From contig JAXLTL010000001.1 in the NCBI GenBank assembly GCA_046330075.1, positions 1,054,001 through 1,118,000 of the forward strand: a stretch of DNA of 64,000 nt. Direction: 5' to 3'. Under the pieces are notes generated by a model, which worked only from the letters and a program-made list of their open reading frames with translations, had not been told where the DNA came from and made no database searches. Source of the DNA: JAJTFW01 sp046330075 (lineage in GTDB: Bacteria > Bacteroidota > Bacteroidia > AKYH767-A > OLB10). A program made the position numbers and the translations under genes. Of this stretch, positions 32,754 through 42,149 are shown piece after piece (positions within the stretch are counted from its first letter, which is position 1; each line of letters opens with the position of its first letter).

Positions 32754-34013
32754 TCAACCGTTTGCTTCTGCTCTGCCCAGAATAACGAAACCGGCTGCTG
32801 TGAATAAACTGAGGATAATCAGCAATACAAACATCCCGTCAAAACCATAACGGTTTGCAATGCCTAATCCAACAACCGGAGCCGCAATATTTGCGATCCC
32901 GTATGCGATGGAATAGAGCGCCGAATACTGCCCTTGCCTTTCTTTCCGTGGCCGGGATAACGAATAATTCATCATAAATGGCATTGCCAGGACCTCCGAA
33001 AAGGTGATGACTACCGTATAGACTATAGCCCAGAACAATAACTGCTGACCGAACATCAGCATGGTAAAGCATAACGGCAGACATAGTGTCCCGAAAATAA
33101 TGAAAGGAAATATCTCCTTCCGGTGTTCCATGAGCATTACGAAGGGCATTTCTATCAGAACGACGATAAACCCGTTTAAGGCCATCAGTAAGCCGATGGT
33201 GTCTTCATTGTAATGACAAACCTTATTGAAGTACTGGGGTACACTTGCAAAAATCTGAAAAAAGCAAGTGGCATAAAGCGCAACAAACAGGATAAATGCA
33301 AGATATCTCCAGTCGCGATAGGCAGAGGTGGTTGCATCACTGAGGATTGCATTGGCCTGTTGCGGAACAGGTGAATCCGCCCGTGGCAGATATTTCCACA
33401 GGATGATTGCTGCTCCGTAAGTGGTAAGCGCATCGATGATAAACAACCATTTATACCCGAGATAAAGGGCAATGAAGCCTCCAACTGCGGGGCCTACCGT
33501 GAAGCCAAGATTGACAGCCAGACGGACCAACGAAACTGACCGCGTACGGTTCTCCGGACCACTGAAAGAGGCTATTGATTTGGAATTGGCCGGGCGAAAC
33601 ACATCTGCAGTAAAAGCATAGAGGAAAATAACGATGGCCAGGCTGATAAAGCTTTTCGCAAAGAGCAGGAAAAACAAAACAGATCCGCTGATCAGCAACG
33701 AAAAAACCATCACGTCAAAGGGACGATACCGGTCCGACAACCATCCGCCGAAATAGCTGCCCAGTACACTCCCCACTCCATAACAACTCATCACCAGGCC
33801 GGCATCAGCGATTGAAAATCCGAGTTCACGGGTCATATAGAGGGATGAAAACAGCAAGACCATGTTCCCGCTACGGTTGATAAACATCACCAGCGAGAGT
33901 ATCCAGATGTTACGACTCAGGTTTGAGAAGGATCTTTTGTATAACTGAAAAAGTGAGGCCATAGGAGACTTCAAAAGTAAACAAACTGTTTTACTGAATT
34001 TGGCCTTCGGCAA
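32754..34013 (-). CDS. MFS transporter (drug-efflux type)
   Basis: A 419-residue inner-membrane protein with about twelve hydrophobic segments. The MFS motif A between helices 2 and 3 is seen as GSYFGGWLSDRYRP, and the second-half duplicate near GNxxRKE (MEHRKEIFPF) is degenerate. GPAVGGFIALYLGYKW is the antiporter-type motif C of helix 5, which points to drug:H+ efflux. The substrate cannot be named. An internal Met at residue 18 (MASLF) is an alternative start. The 219 bp upstream (34014-34232) show no gene. Confidence 0.85.
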   Translation of the reverse strand: MPKAKFSKTVCLLLKSPMASLFQLYKRSFSNLSRNIWILSLVMFINRSGNMVLLFSSLYMTRELGFSIADAGLVMSCYGVGSVLGSYFGGWLSDRYRPFDVMVFSLLISGSVLFFLLFAKSFISLAIVIFLYAFTADVFRPANSKSIASFSGPENRTRSVSLVRLAVNLGFTVGPAVGGFIALYLGYKWLFIIDALTTYGAAIILWKYLPRADSPVPQQANAILSDATTSAYRDWRYLAFILFVALYATCFFQIFASVPQYFNKVCHYNEDTIGLLMALNGFIVVLIEMPFVMLMEHRKEIFPFIIFGTLCLPLCFTMLMFGQQLLFWAIVYTVVITFSEVLAMPFMMNYSLSRPRKERQGQYSALYSIAYGIANIAAPVVGLGIANRYGFDGMFVLLIILSLFTAAGFVILGRAEANG

Positions 34014-34232
34014 AATTCAGTTGTTGTAAATGTTATTGAAGTTAAAGCGTTTTAACTGTTCAATTGTTATGGATGTTAAAATGCTGATCCGGCATTAGCT
34101 GCAGGAGAAGAGCCACAGAAACAGCTTGAGCGGTTGTTGATGACGAGTGATAAAAATGATTGAAAGCTAAAATGGAATAAACCGTAGATAAAGTGATTTA
34201 AAAGTTATGAATGACTCCTGAGTTTCCGGGCA

Positions 34233-35153
34233 TCACAACATTTTTCCTCTCTTCAGCAAATAAGGCATCAGCACCTGTTTATAACCTTTGTTTACATCCG
34301 CTTCTACAAAATCGATCCTGTATTGGGCACATTTCAGGAGCAGTTCTTTTTTAAACGCATCCATTTGCTGCAGATAGGCTTCGCGCACCTGAGAGGCATG
34401 AACCTTCACTTCTTGTCCGCTTTCAATATCGATGAACTGATACGGGCGGTTGTCAAATTGAAAATCCAGCTCGAGGCGCTTGTCGATTACATGAAACAGA
34501 ATGACCTCATGTTTATTGTAGCGGAGATGTTGCAAGGCCCCAAACATTTCTTTTGCATCTGCCGCATTTTCGAACATATCGCTGAAAATAATAACGAGAG
34601 AACGCCGGTGAATATTCTCAGCAATCTGATGCAACGCCGTTGCCAGCGCTGTTGACGAACTGCCTTTTGAACTGATCGCTTCCTCCAGTTTATGCATCAG
34701 CAGTTTATGATGAACAGTGCTGCTGCGTGCTGCTGTACTGAGTTCAAGTTTGTCAGAGAAGATACTGAGTCCGGCCGCGTCGCGCTGCATCTTCAGTAGT
34801 TGCATGATCGCAGCAGCACAATGGGACGAAAACGTGATTTTGTTTAATACATCCGGTTTCTTTTTGTTGTACTCCGGAAAATGCATCGATGCTGAATTAT
34901 CCACTACCAGCTGACAACGAAGATTGGTTTCTTCTTCGTAACGCTTGGTAAATAGTTTATCGGTGCGTCCATACAGCTTCCAGTCGATGTGCCGTGTGGG
35001 CTCTCCGGTATTGTAAATACGATGTTCGGCAAACTCGACACTGAAACCATGGAACGGACTTTTATGCAGTCCGGTAATAAATCCTTCCACTACCTGCCGT
35101 GCAATGAGCTCGAGGTGACTTACCTGATTGTATTCCTGTGGATCTAATGCCAT
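34233..35153 (-). CDS. DUF58 domain protein (vWA-like)
   Basis: A 306-residue protein of the DUF58 family. The family core is GEPTRHIDWKLYGRTDKLFTKRYEEE-like (residues about 50-75), followed by LVVDNSASM, a vWA-type MIDAS motif. These proteins normally work with a MoxR AAA+ ATPase in envelope or complex-assembly roles. Here no MoxR gene is in the neighbourhood: trxA and dnaE lie upstream. The partner must be encoded elsewhere. Confidence 0.87.
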   Translation of the reverse strand: MALDPQEYNQVSHLELIARQVVEGFITGLHKSPFHGFSVEFAEHRIYNTGEPTRHIDWKLYGRTDKLFTKRYEEETNLRCQLVVDNSASMHFPEYNKKKPDVLNKITFSSHCAAAIMQLLKMQRDAAGLSIFSDKLELSTAARSSTVHHKLLMHKLEEAISSKGSSSTALATALHQIAENIHRRSLVIIFSDMFENAADAKEMFGALQHLRYNKHEVILFHVIDKRLELDFQFDNRPYQFIDIESGQEVKVHASQVREAYLQQMDAFKKELLLKCAQYRIDFVEADVNKGYKQVLMPYLLKRGKML

Positions 35154-35261
35154 CTGCCTTAAATAAAACTGACCGGTTATGCTTTAACGCGAATGTATCA
35201 TTTCTGTTGCATTCGCCGGGCATAACCGGCCAGTGTTTTCAACCGGATCAGTTTCTTTCGC

Positions 35262-35579
35262 TTATAACTGCGCGTTGAGTTTGTTCGCGAGCACCGATTT
35301 CGGGGCTGCACCTACCTGCTTATCTACTACTTTTCCGTCTTTGAAAAATAACAAAGCCGGAATATTTCGGATACCAAACTGCATGGAAATTCCGGGATTG
35401 TGGTCAACATTTACCTTTCCGATAACTGCTTTTCCTTCATATTCAGTGGCCAATTCTTCTACAAACGGTCCGATCATGCGGCAGGGACCACACCATTCAG
35501 CCCAAAAATCTACAAGTACAGGTTTGTCGGATTTCAGAACAAGTTCTTCGAAGTTCTGATCAGTTAATTCTAATGCCAT
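35262..35579 (-). CDS. trxA: Thioredoxin
   Basis: A 105-residue cytoplasmic thioredoxin with the active site WCGPC (in FWAEWCGPCRMIGPF, residues about 28-42), the cis-Pro loop IRNIPALLFFKDGK, and the full-length thioredoxin fold. It would reduce protein disulfides with thioredoxin reductase. It lies 73 bp downstream of dnaE on the same strand. Confidence 0.96.
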   Translation of the reverse strand: MALELTDQNFEELVLKSDKPVLVDFWAEWCGPCRMIGPFVEELATEYEGKAVIGKVNVDHNPGISMQFGIRNIPALLFFKDGKVVDKQVGAAPKSVLANKLNAQL

Positions 35580-35652
35580 TTTGAATTTCTTTTTTTATTG
35601 TGGATGCTTGTGTTTACAATTATTGTTCCTGTTTGTTTTTACTGCCAGCTTG

Positions 35653-38600
35653 TCAGGACAAAGTGATTTCGCCACCGGTAATGCGGGTCACTTCTTCCAT
35701 CAACTTCGTGTTAATCTTGACTTTCAATGATTTAACCTGAAATGGCAACTGCCAGCGCTTCTCTTCATCGTACACCTTAATCCTGACAGGTACATTGCCC
35801 GGATGCTGAGCAAGCAAGTCTTTGAGGGTATTTCCCATATCACTATTGAGCTCCCAAAGTTTCAGATGCACCACCAGTTCCTTTGTTAGTTTATCGCCTA
35901 TGTCAGAGAGATATTGTATTGAATAGGGTTTTAACTCGAAATCTTCTTCACTGCGGAATCGATTCTGGATTTTGGCTTTGATGAATACCAGACTCTCCTG
36001 CTCCATAAATTGTTTCAGCTTCCCATAGTCTTCGCCGAACAAGGCAATTTCCATACTTCCGCTAAGGTCTTCGATGGTGAAACTGCCGAAGGGTTTGCCG
36101 GTTTTACTCATCCGGTGATTCACCGATGTAATGATTCCCGCGAAGGCAACATCCCGGCCACGTAAGGCTTTCAATCCTTCGTTGGAAGAAATCTGCTCCA
36201 CCCTTGTATTGCAGAAGTTGCGCAATTCAAAACGGAAATCATCCAGCGGATGTCCGGAGATATAAAATCCTATGACTTCTTTCTCTTTTGTCAAAGCCTC
36301 CAGTTTACTCCAGGGTTCACATTTCCCGAGTGTCGGCTGCGAAATTTCATCTACCATCACATCTCCGAATAAACTGGCCTGCATGCTGTTCGCCTGATTG
36401 GCTGAAGCATTTCCAAAACGAGAAGCCTTTTCCAGTCCGCTCATCCCATCACGCGGGTCAAGGAAGAAATACTGCGCACGATGCGTATCAGCAAAACAAT
36501 CAAAGGCTCCGGCCTGCGCCAGACTTTCGAGACATCGCTTGTTCACCGCCTTACCTGAAACACGTCGGGTTAGATCGAAGACGCTGGTAAACGGACCACT
36601 CTTCTCCCGTTCTTCAATGGTGGCAATGACCGCCTGCTCTCCTACTCCTTTTACCGCACCTAATCCAAAACGGATTTGTCCACTCTTGTTTACACTGAAA
36701 TTATAGTGTGACTCATTGATATCCGGACCTAATACCGGCACTCCCATGCGACGGCATTCTTCCATAAAGAACGTCACTTTCTCGAGTTGCGAAAGGTTAT
36801 GCGTCAACACTGACGCCATATACTCGGCCGGATAATGTGCTTTAAGATAACCGGTCTGATAAGCAACAAAAGCATAACAGGTAGAGTGCGATTTATTGAA
36901 CGCGTACGAGGCGAAAGCTTCCCAGTCGGTCCATACTTTATCGCAAACTTTCAGGTCGTGGCCATTCTTCTCACACCCCTCCATGAACTTGCCCTTCATT
37001 TTATCGAGCACGTCCTTCTGCTTCTTTCCCATCGCCTTCCGCAGCGTATCTGCTTCGCCCTTGGTAAATCCGGCAAGCTTCTGCGAGAGCAACATTACCT
37101 GCTCCTGATAAACGGTGATCCCGTATGTTTCCTCCAGGTATTCCTGCATGGCAGGCAAATCGTACACAATGGCTTCGCGACCATGTTTACGGGCGATAAA
37201 GTTGGGGATATATGCCAGAGGTCCCGGGCGGAACAAGGCATTCATCGCAATCAGATCTTCCAGCTTATCAGGCTTGAGCTCTTTGAGATACTTCTGCATC
37301 CCGAGCGACTCGAACTGGAACGTACCGTTGGTTTCTCCGCGCTGATAGATTTCGAAGGTCTTCGCATCATTCAGCGGAATCGTGTCGATATCAATCTCTA
37401 CTCCATGGTTCTGCTTGATGAGCTTCAGCGCGTCCTTGATGATCGTAAGGGTTTTGAGTCCCAGAAAGTCCATCTTGATAACGCCGGCATCTTCGATTAC
37501 TTTCCCGTCAAACTGCGTAATGAGCAGATCCGATTCTTTAGAAGTTGCAACAGGGATGATCTCTGAAAGATCTTTCGGAGCGATGATGATACCTGCTGCG
37601 TGGATGCCTGTATTTCGTACAGATCCTTCCAGCACCAATGCTTCATGCAATACCTGCGCCCGCAGATCCTTTCCGTTCATTACTTCACGGAGTTGTTTTA
37701 CCTGCTCAATCTCATCGCTATTCAGATTTTCTTTCTCTTTCAGACTCTTCTCTCCGTCAATCGGTGCGGTCAGCACACGCTTGAGTTCGATACCCGGCTT
37801 CTCCGGCACCAGCTTCGCCAATGCGTTGGAGTCGGGTAACGGAAGATCGAGTACGCGGGCAACGTCCTTGATACTCATCTTCGCCGCCATCGTGCCGTAG
37901 GTCACAATCTGGGCTACCTGATTCTTGCCGTATTTATCCACCACATAATCGATGACTTTCTGCCGACCATCGTCGTCGAAGTCCGTATCGATATCGGGCA
38001 TGCTCTTACGATCCGGATTCAGGAATCGCTCGAACAGCAGATTATATTTAATCGGATCAATATTGGTAATGCCGATACAGTATGCAACGGCAGAGCCCGC
38101 TGCGGATCCACGACCGGGGCCAATGAACACTCCGAGATCACGTCCGGCTTTGATGAAGTCGGCTACGATGAGGAAGTACCCGGCAAATCCCATTGTTTTA
38201 ATGGTAAACAACTCGAAATTGAGGCGCTCTTCAATTTCCGGCGTAATTTGTCCGTACCGTTTCAGTGCTCCGGTGTAGGTAAGATGATGCAGGTATTCGT
38301 CCTGCGAACTGAATTCTTCCGGCACCTGGAAATTCGGCAGCAGAATATCCTGCTTCAGTCGCAGTGTTTCAATTTTATCAACGATTTCGTTGGTGTTATC
38401 AATCGCTTCCGGAACATCGCTGAAGAGTTCCTTCATCTCCTCTGTCGTCTTGAAATAAAACTGGTCGTTGTAAAATGCAAACCGTTTACCGCGCATCGAG
38501 GATTCATCTTCGGCGAACTCCTTCATGGTAGGGGTACTCTGCTTTTCGCCGGTGTTGATACAGAGCAGGATATCATGAGCATTGTAATCATCTCGGTCCA

Positions 38601-39252
38601 CATAGTGTGAATCGTTGGACGCGATCATCTTCACATTGTACTTCTTCGCAAAACCGAGCAGCACTTCATTCACCTTCTTTTGCTCGGGAATATCGTGCCG
38701 CTGAAGTTCGATATAATAATCTTCACCGAAAAGGTCGAGCCACCACTTGAACTCCTCTTCCGCACGCTCCTCTCCATATTTCATTATGGTTTTGGGAACA
38801 ATAGCTCCCAGGCAACAGGTGGTCGCTATCAGTCCGGTATGATACTGCAACAGAATTTCTTTATCGATACGCGGATATTTACCGTAGAGGCCTTCGATGT
38901 ACCCCAGGGAACACAATTTGATCAGATTGCGGTAGCCTTCGGCATTTTTCGCCAACAGCAACTGATGATAACGAACATCCCGCTCTTCGCGTGTAAACTG
39001 CGTTTTATGGCGATTCTCTACCATATAAAATTCGCAGCCTACAATCGGCTTGATGGTATTCGGGTTTTCCTTTGTATTGTATTTCGAAGCCTCGGCCACA
39101 AACTTGAATGCACCAAACATGTTTCCATGGTCGGTGATGGCCAGGGCCGGCATATTGTTTTTAACCGCCTTTTTATAGAGCGAAGAGATATCCGCTGCTC
39201 CATCGAGCAGGGAGAACTGAGTATGTACGTGGAGATGGGAAAATCTGGTCAT
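35653..39252 (-). CDS. dnaE: DNA polymerase III subunit alpha
   Basis: A 1199-residue replicative polymerase. The N-terminal PHP domain begins FSHLHVHTQFSLLDGAADIS. The catalytic core has PGRGSAAGSAVAYC and MPDIDTDFDDDGRQ (the two active-site Asp). Tandem HhH motifs (FGLGAVKGVGEQAV) and an OB fold (DVAFAGIITSVNHRMS, GSFTIEDLSGSMEIALF) follow. The length and domain order are normal for a DnaE1. The start MTRFSHLHVH is fixed by homology to the PHP strand. Confidence 0.97.
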   Translation of the reverse strand: MTRFSHLHVHTQFSLLDGAADISSLYKKAVKNNMPALAITDHGNMFGAFKFVAEASKYNTKENPNTIKPIVGCEFYMVENRHKTQFTREERDVRYHQLLLAKNAEGYRNLIKLCSLGYIEGLYGKYPRIDKEILLQYHTGLIATTCCLGAIVPKTIMKYGEERAEEEFKWWLDLFGEDYYIELQRHDIPEQKKVNEVLLGFAKKYNVKMIASNDSHYVDRDDYNAHDILLCINTGEKQSTPTMKEFAEDESSMRGKRFAFYNDQFYFKTTEEMKELFSDVPEAIDNTNEIVDKIETLRLKQDILLPNFQVPEEFSSQDEYLHHLTYTGALKRYGQITPEIEERLNFELFTIKTMGFAGYFLIVADFIKAGRDLGVFIGPGRGSAAGSAVAYCIGITNIDPIKYNLLFERFLNPDRKSMPDIDTDFDDDGRQKVIDYVVDKYGKNQVAQIVTYGTMAAKMSIKDVARVLDLPLPDSNALAKLVPEKPGIELKRVLTAPIDGEKSLKEKENLNSDEIEQVKQLREVMNGKDLRAQVLHEALVLEGSVRNTGIHAAGIIIAPKDLSEIIPVATSKESDLLITQFDGKVIEDAGVIKMDFLGLKTLTIIKDALKLIKQNHGVEIDIDTIPLNDAKTFEIYQRGETNGTFQFESLGMQKYLKELKPDKLEDLIAMNALFRPGPLAYIPNFIARKHGREAIVYDLPAMQEYLEETYGITVYQEQVMLLSQKLAGFTKGEADTLRKAMGKKQKDVLDKMKGKFMEGCEKNGHDLKVCDKVWTDWEAFASYAFNKSHSTCYAFVAYQTGYLKAHYPAEYMASVLTHNLSQLEKVTFFMEECRRMGVPVLGPDINESHYNFSVNKSGQIRFGLGAVKGVGEQAVIATIEEREKSGPFTSVFDLTRRVSGKAVNKRCLESLAQAGAFDCFADTHRAQYFFLDPRDGMSGLEKASRFGNASANQANSMQASLFGDVMVDEISQPTLGKCEPWSKLEALTKEKEVIGFYISGHPLDDFRFELRNFCNTRVEQISSNEGLKALRGRDVAFAGIITSVNHRMSKTGKPFGSFTIEDLSGSMEIALFGEDYGKLKQFMEQESLVFIKAKIQNRFRSEEDFELKPYSIQYLSDIGDKLTKELVVHLKLWELNSDMGNTLKDLLAQHPGNVPVRIKVYDEEKRWQLPFQVKSLKVKINTKLMEEVTRITGGEITLS

Positions 39253-39431
39253 GGTATTCTACAAAAATAATCGACCGGAAGCTAGGTTAAGCCGGTAAAA
39301 AACGTAGAATTTCTAAACCATTAATGCTGAGCAGGTCGAGATACAAACAGTTCGCAGGCTCAGTTCGTTAAAAAATCCATTCTCTCTCAGTGTCAGGGAA
39401 ATACGGTATGAAGACATAGAAATAAAAAACG

Positions 39432-39463
39432 AAGAGCAGTGCCCCGTGAAGGACCCTGCTCTT
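39432..39463 (-). terminator. Terminator-like hairpin without an obvious upstream gene
   Basis: AAGAGCAG and CTGCTCTT pair around a 16-base loop. On the minus strand the stem is followed by CGTTTTTTATTT, a good intrinsic terminator, yet the only minus-strand room upstream before the M14 gene is under 150 bp. The rest of the 39253-39614 gap shows no gene. Confidence 0.45.
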
Positions 39464-39614
39464 GCTTTTGGGATCTTGTAGTTTGCTCTTTTAATCAGAC
39501 CATAGGCAGAAGCATTTAGTTAAATAATCGGCTTGAATACACTACAATGATATGACGGGATTTCAGGTTTGTCAGGCCAAAAAACCGCAATTTCTTACAT
39601 CTTTGCAATTCGCT

Positions 39615-41342
39615 ATGAAAACCAAATTGCTTTACCTCTGCCTGCTGATGTTGACGGTGTGCAACATCTCCTTCGGACAATCTGCCTGGGAAAAATACAA
39701 GTCGGGTGTTTCCGTGACTTACGATGAAACCATTAACTTTTACAAGGAGATGGATAAAAAGTACGCAGAAGCAAAACTGATCACTGTCGGAAACTCCGAC
39801 AACGGTCGCCCGCTGCATTTGTTCATTGTTTCGCCCGAACGGATCTTCAACCGCGATAGTCTGCGCAGAAAAGGATATACCATTCTCTTCATCAACAACG
39901 GCATTCACCCCGGCGAGCCGGACGGTATCAATGCCAGTATCAAACTGGTGAAGGATTATTTCGACCATGTTTTACTGATGCCGGAAAAAGTTGTGTTGGC
40001 TATTATTCCGGTTTACAATGTGGACGGCATGCTCAACACCAGCCAGTATTTCCGAAGCGGGCAAAACGGACCGAAAGAAGTGGGCTTCCGCGGCAACTAC
40101 CGCAACCTCGATCTCAACCGTGATTTCATCAAATGCGACTCAGAAAACGCGAAAGTATTTAACAAGATCTACACCGAATGGGACCCCGATGTATTCGTGG
40201 ACACCCATGTTACTGACGGCGCCGATTACCAGTACACCATGACGCTGATTGACTCACAGAAAGACAAACTGCATCCTGCCATCAGCAAGGTGATGAAGAA
40301 AACCATTCTTCCCTACCTCTATCTGGCCATGAACAAGATGGGGTATCCGGTAAGCCCGTATGTAAATGTTTGGGGAGATGACCCTTCCAAAGGTATGGAT
40401 GGTTTCCTGGAACCACCGCGCTTTGCCAGCGGTTACAGCGCCCTTTACAATGCATTTCCTTTTGTAACGGAAACGCATATGCTAAAACCCTTCTCTCAAC
40501 GCGTTGAATGCACCTATACTCTTTTACACCTGATGACCATAGCCTGCAACATTTATGGTACTACCCTGCGGCAGGCACGAATTGATGCAGCAGCTTCCGT
40601 TTCGGATAAAGATGCGACATTTCCGATTGCCTGGGAACATGACAGCACGCAAACCGACAGTTTATTCTTTCTGGGGTATGAAGCCGAAAAAAAAATCAGC
40701 AAAGTAACCGGACTTGAGATTGTCAAATTCAACGAATCACGGTCCTATGGAAAAAACATTCCTTACCGAAACACTTTTCGTCCATCCCTCACCGTTACCA
40801 AACCTGTAGCCTATCTCGTCCCTCAGGCGTGGAAAGAAGTGATTGAACGGCTCAAACTCAACCACGTTAAAATGCAGCCGCTGAAAAAAGACAGTGTGAT
40901 ACGGGCTGAAGTCTATTATATCCGCGATTACAAGACCGGAAAAACGCCTTACGAAGGACATTATCTCCACAGCAATGTAGTAGTAGAAAAAGACACGCAG
41001 GACATTCGTTGTTTCGCCGGCGATTACATCATCTACTGCAACCAGCCCTCCAACCGGTACATCATCGAAACCCTCGAACCACAGGCTACTGATGCATTTT
41101 TTGCCTGGGGATATTTCGATGCCATACTGCAGCAAAAAGAATGGTTCAGCGATTATCTTTTCGATGATACAGCCTGGCAACTGCTCAGCGAAGATCCGGC
41201 GCTCGCTGAATCGTTCGCAAAAAAGAGAGCCGAAGACCCTGAATTCGCTAAAAACGCCTGGGCGATGTATAGTTTCATTTTCCAGAACTCAAAATGGCAT
41301 GAACCCACGCATAACCGGTATCCGGTGTTGAGATTGTTTTGA
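39615..41342 (+). CDS. M14-family zinc carboxypeptidase, exported
   Basis: A 575-residue protein when started at 39615, which places a signal peptide first (MKTKLLYLCLLMLTVCNISFGQ); the in-frame ATG at 39552 lies before it and is not favoured. The M14 zinc site is visible: NNGIHPGEPDGINA (HxxE, His and Glu ligands) and, about 100 residues on, VFVDTHVTDGADYQYT with the third His. NLDLNRDF matches the substrate-binding NR motif. The downstream 250 residues are a C-terminal extension without known motif. It cleaves C-terminal residues or peptides in the periplasm or outside. TACATCTTTGC just upstream resembles a Bacteroidota -7 box. Confidence 0.88.
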   Translation: MKTKLLYLCLLMLTVCNISFGQSAWEKYKSGVSVTYDETINFYKEMDKKYAEAKLITVGNSDNGRPLHLFIVSPERIFNRDSLRRKGYTILFINNGIHPGEPDGINASIKLVKDYFDHVLLMPEKVVLAIIPVYNVDGMLNTSQYFRSGQNGPKEVGFRGNYRNLDLNRDFIKCDSENAKVFNKIYTEWDPDVFVDTHVTDGADYQYTMTLIDSQKDKLHPAISKVMKKTILPYLYLAMNKMGYPVSPYVNVWGDDPSKGMDGFLEPPRFASGYSALYNAFPFVTETHMLKPFSQRVECTYTLLHLMTIACNIYGTTLRQARIDAAASVSDKDATFPIAWEHDSTQTDSLFFLGYEAEKKISKVTGLEIVKFNESRSYGKNIPYRNTFRPSLTVTKPVAYLVPQAWKEVIERLKLNHVKMQPLKKDSVIRAEVYYIRDYKTGKTPYEGHYLHSNVVVEKDTQDIRCFAGDYIIYCNQPSNRYIIETLEPQATDAFFAWGYFDAILQQKEWFSDYLFDDTAWQLLSEDPALAESFAKKRAEDPEFAKNAWAMYSFIFQNSKWHEPTHNRYPVLRLF

Positions 41343-41490
41343 GGGATGCTGAAGTTACAGAGCGCTTGCGCCCCGTCCCGCAATGTGGACTCCGTGCAAG
41401 TTGCGGGAGAAGCATCGGGGCTACAAAGCTACCGAGCTACAGGGCTGCAGGGTTTCTAGTTGGTAAGAGGATAATGTTACTCCCCACGCT

Positions 41491-41525
41491 CTCTGCCCCC
41501 GGTAGCTATCGGTCCGCTGCGCTCG
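41491..41525 (+). repeat. Copy 1 of an intergenic repeat
   Basis: CTCTGCCCCCGGTAGCTATC followed by GGTCCGCTGCGCTCG is nearly repeated at 42045-42079. The two copies sit at the same distance from two homologous T9SS tail sequences, so they mark a segmental duplication with a shift of about 555 bp. The surrounding 41343-41573 is GC-rich repetitive intergenic DNA without genes. Confidence 0.65.
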
Positions 41526-41573
41526 TTGCGAAACCGCTGCGTTCGTTGCGTTTAAATTGATAATGCCCAGTGA

Positions 41574-41798
41574 CTAAAATTTCCCTGTCTTATACGACAC
41601 CGCCTCTTTATCCGTAACAAGCTGCACAATGTAAACACCAGTAGCCATCTCATTCATATAAATCTCCGTCGTATAATACCCTCCCGCAACCACCTCCGCC
41701 GGTTTTTCGAAAACGATTCTTCCTTCGATATCCAGCAACCGCAACACCCCTTTCTTCCCCTTCAACTGCGCAGCATTCACATGAATCATGTTCCATTC
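41574..41798 (-). pseudogene. Orphan T9SS sorting domain fragment
   Basis: Seventy-four codons ending GVYIVQLVTDKEAVSYKTGKF-like are highly similar (about four in five residues) to the C terminus of the neighbouring 511-residue protein: both have EWNMIHVNAAQLKGKKGVLR and GGYYTTEIYMNE. Upstream the similarity stops and the sequence becomes GC-rich repeat DNA (GGGGGCAAAGCCCCC palindrome and CCCTGAAGC/GCTTCAGGG arms). No secretion signal or body precedes it, so this is a truncated remnant of a duplicated gene end, not an independent gene. Confidence 0.75.
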
Positions 41799-42044
41799 TT
41801 TGGCATCCCAAGGGGGCTTTGCCCCCAAACCCCCAGTCACCCTGAAGCGTACTTCGTTCTGCTTCAGGGTAACCAAAAAGATCAAGGCCTGCACCATCAC
41901 CTTTCCGCTTACAGCGAAATTTATTCTGTTTGCTTTGGGTGGGGCTCAGGGTGATCTCCTCATTCCTTTCGGAGCTTCCCTTCGCCTGATCCACCCCTCG
42001 CTGCACAGAATAAACCGGTGATGCTGAGGGCCGGGATTTCATTT

Positions 42045-42079
42045 CTCTGCCCCCGATAGCTATCCGTCCGCTGCGCTCG
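42045..42079 (+). repeat. Copy 2 of an intergenic repeat
   Basis: CTCTGCCCCCGATAGCTATC then CGTCCGCTGCGCTCG, matching 41491-41525 with two changes. A CCTGCCTGCCGGCAGGCAGG palindrome follows just downstream at about 42104-42123. Confidence 0.65.
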
Positions 42080-42149
42080 CCGCGTAATCGCTGCTACCGC
42101 TGCGCCTGCCTGCCGGCAGGCAGGGTTAAACCGACAAATTTTAGGTTAG

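Noticed and set aside
35653..39252. Several plus-strand frames opposite dnaE
   Set aside because: They are shadows of the intact dnaE frame with no domain content.
41800..42042. 130-codon minus-strand frame in the repeat-rich spacer
   Set aside because: It reads through GC-rich repeats and antiphase of the orphan T9SS tail; no coherent protein.
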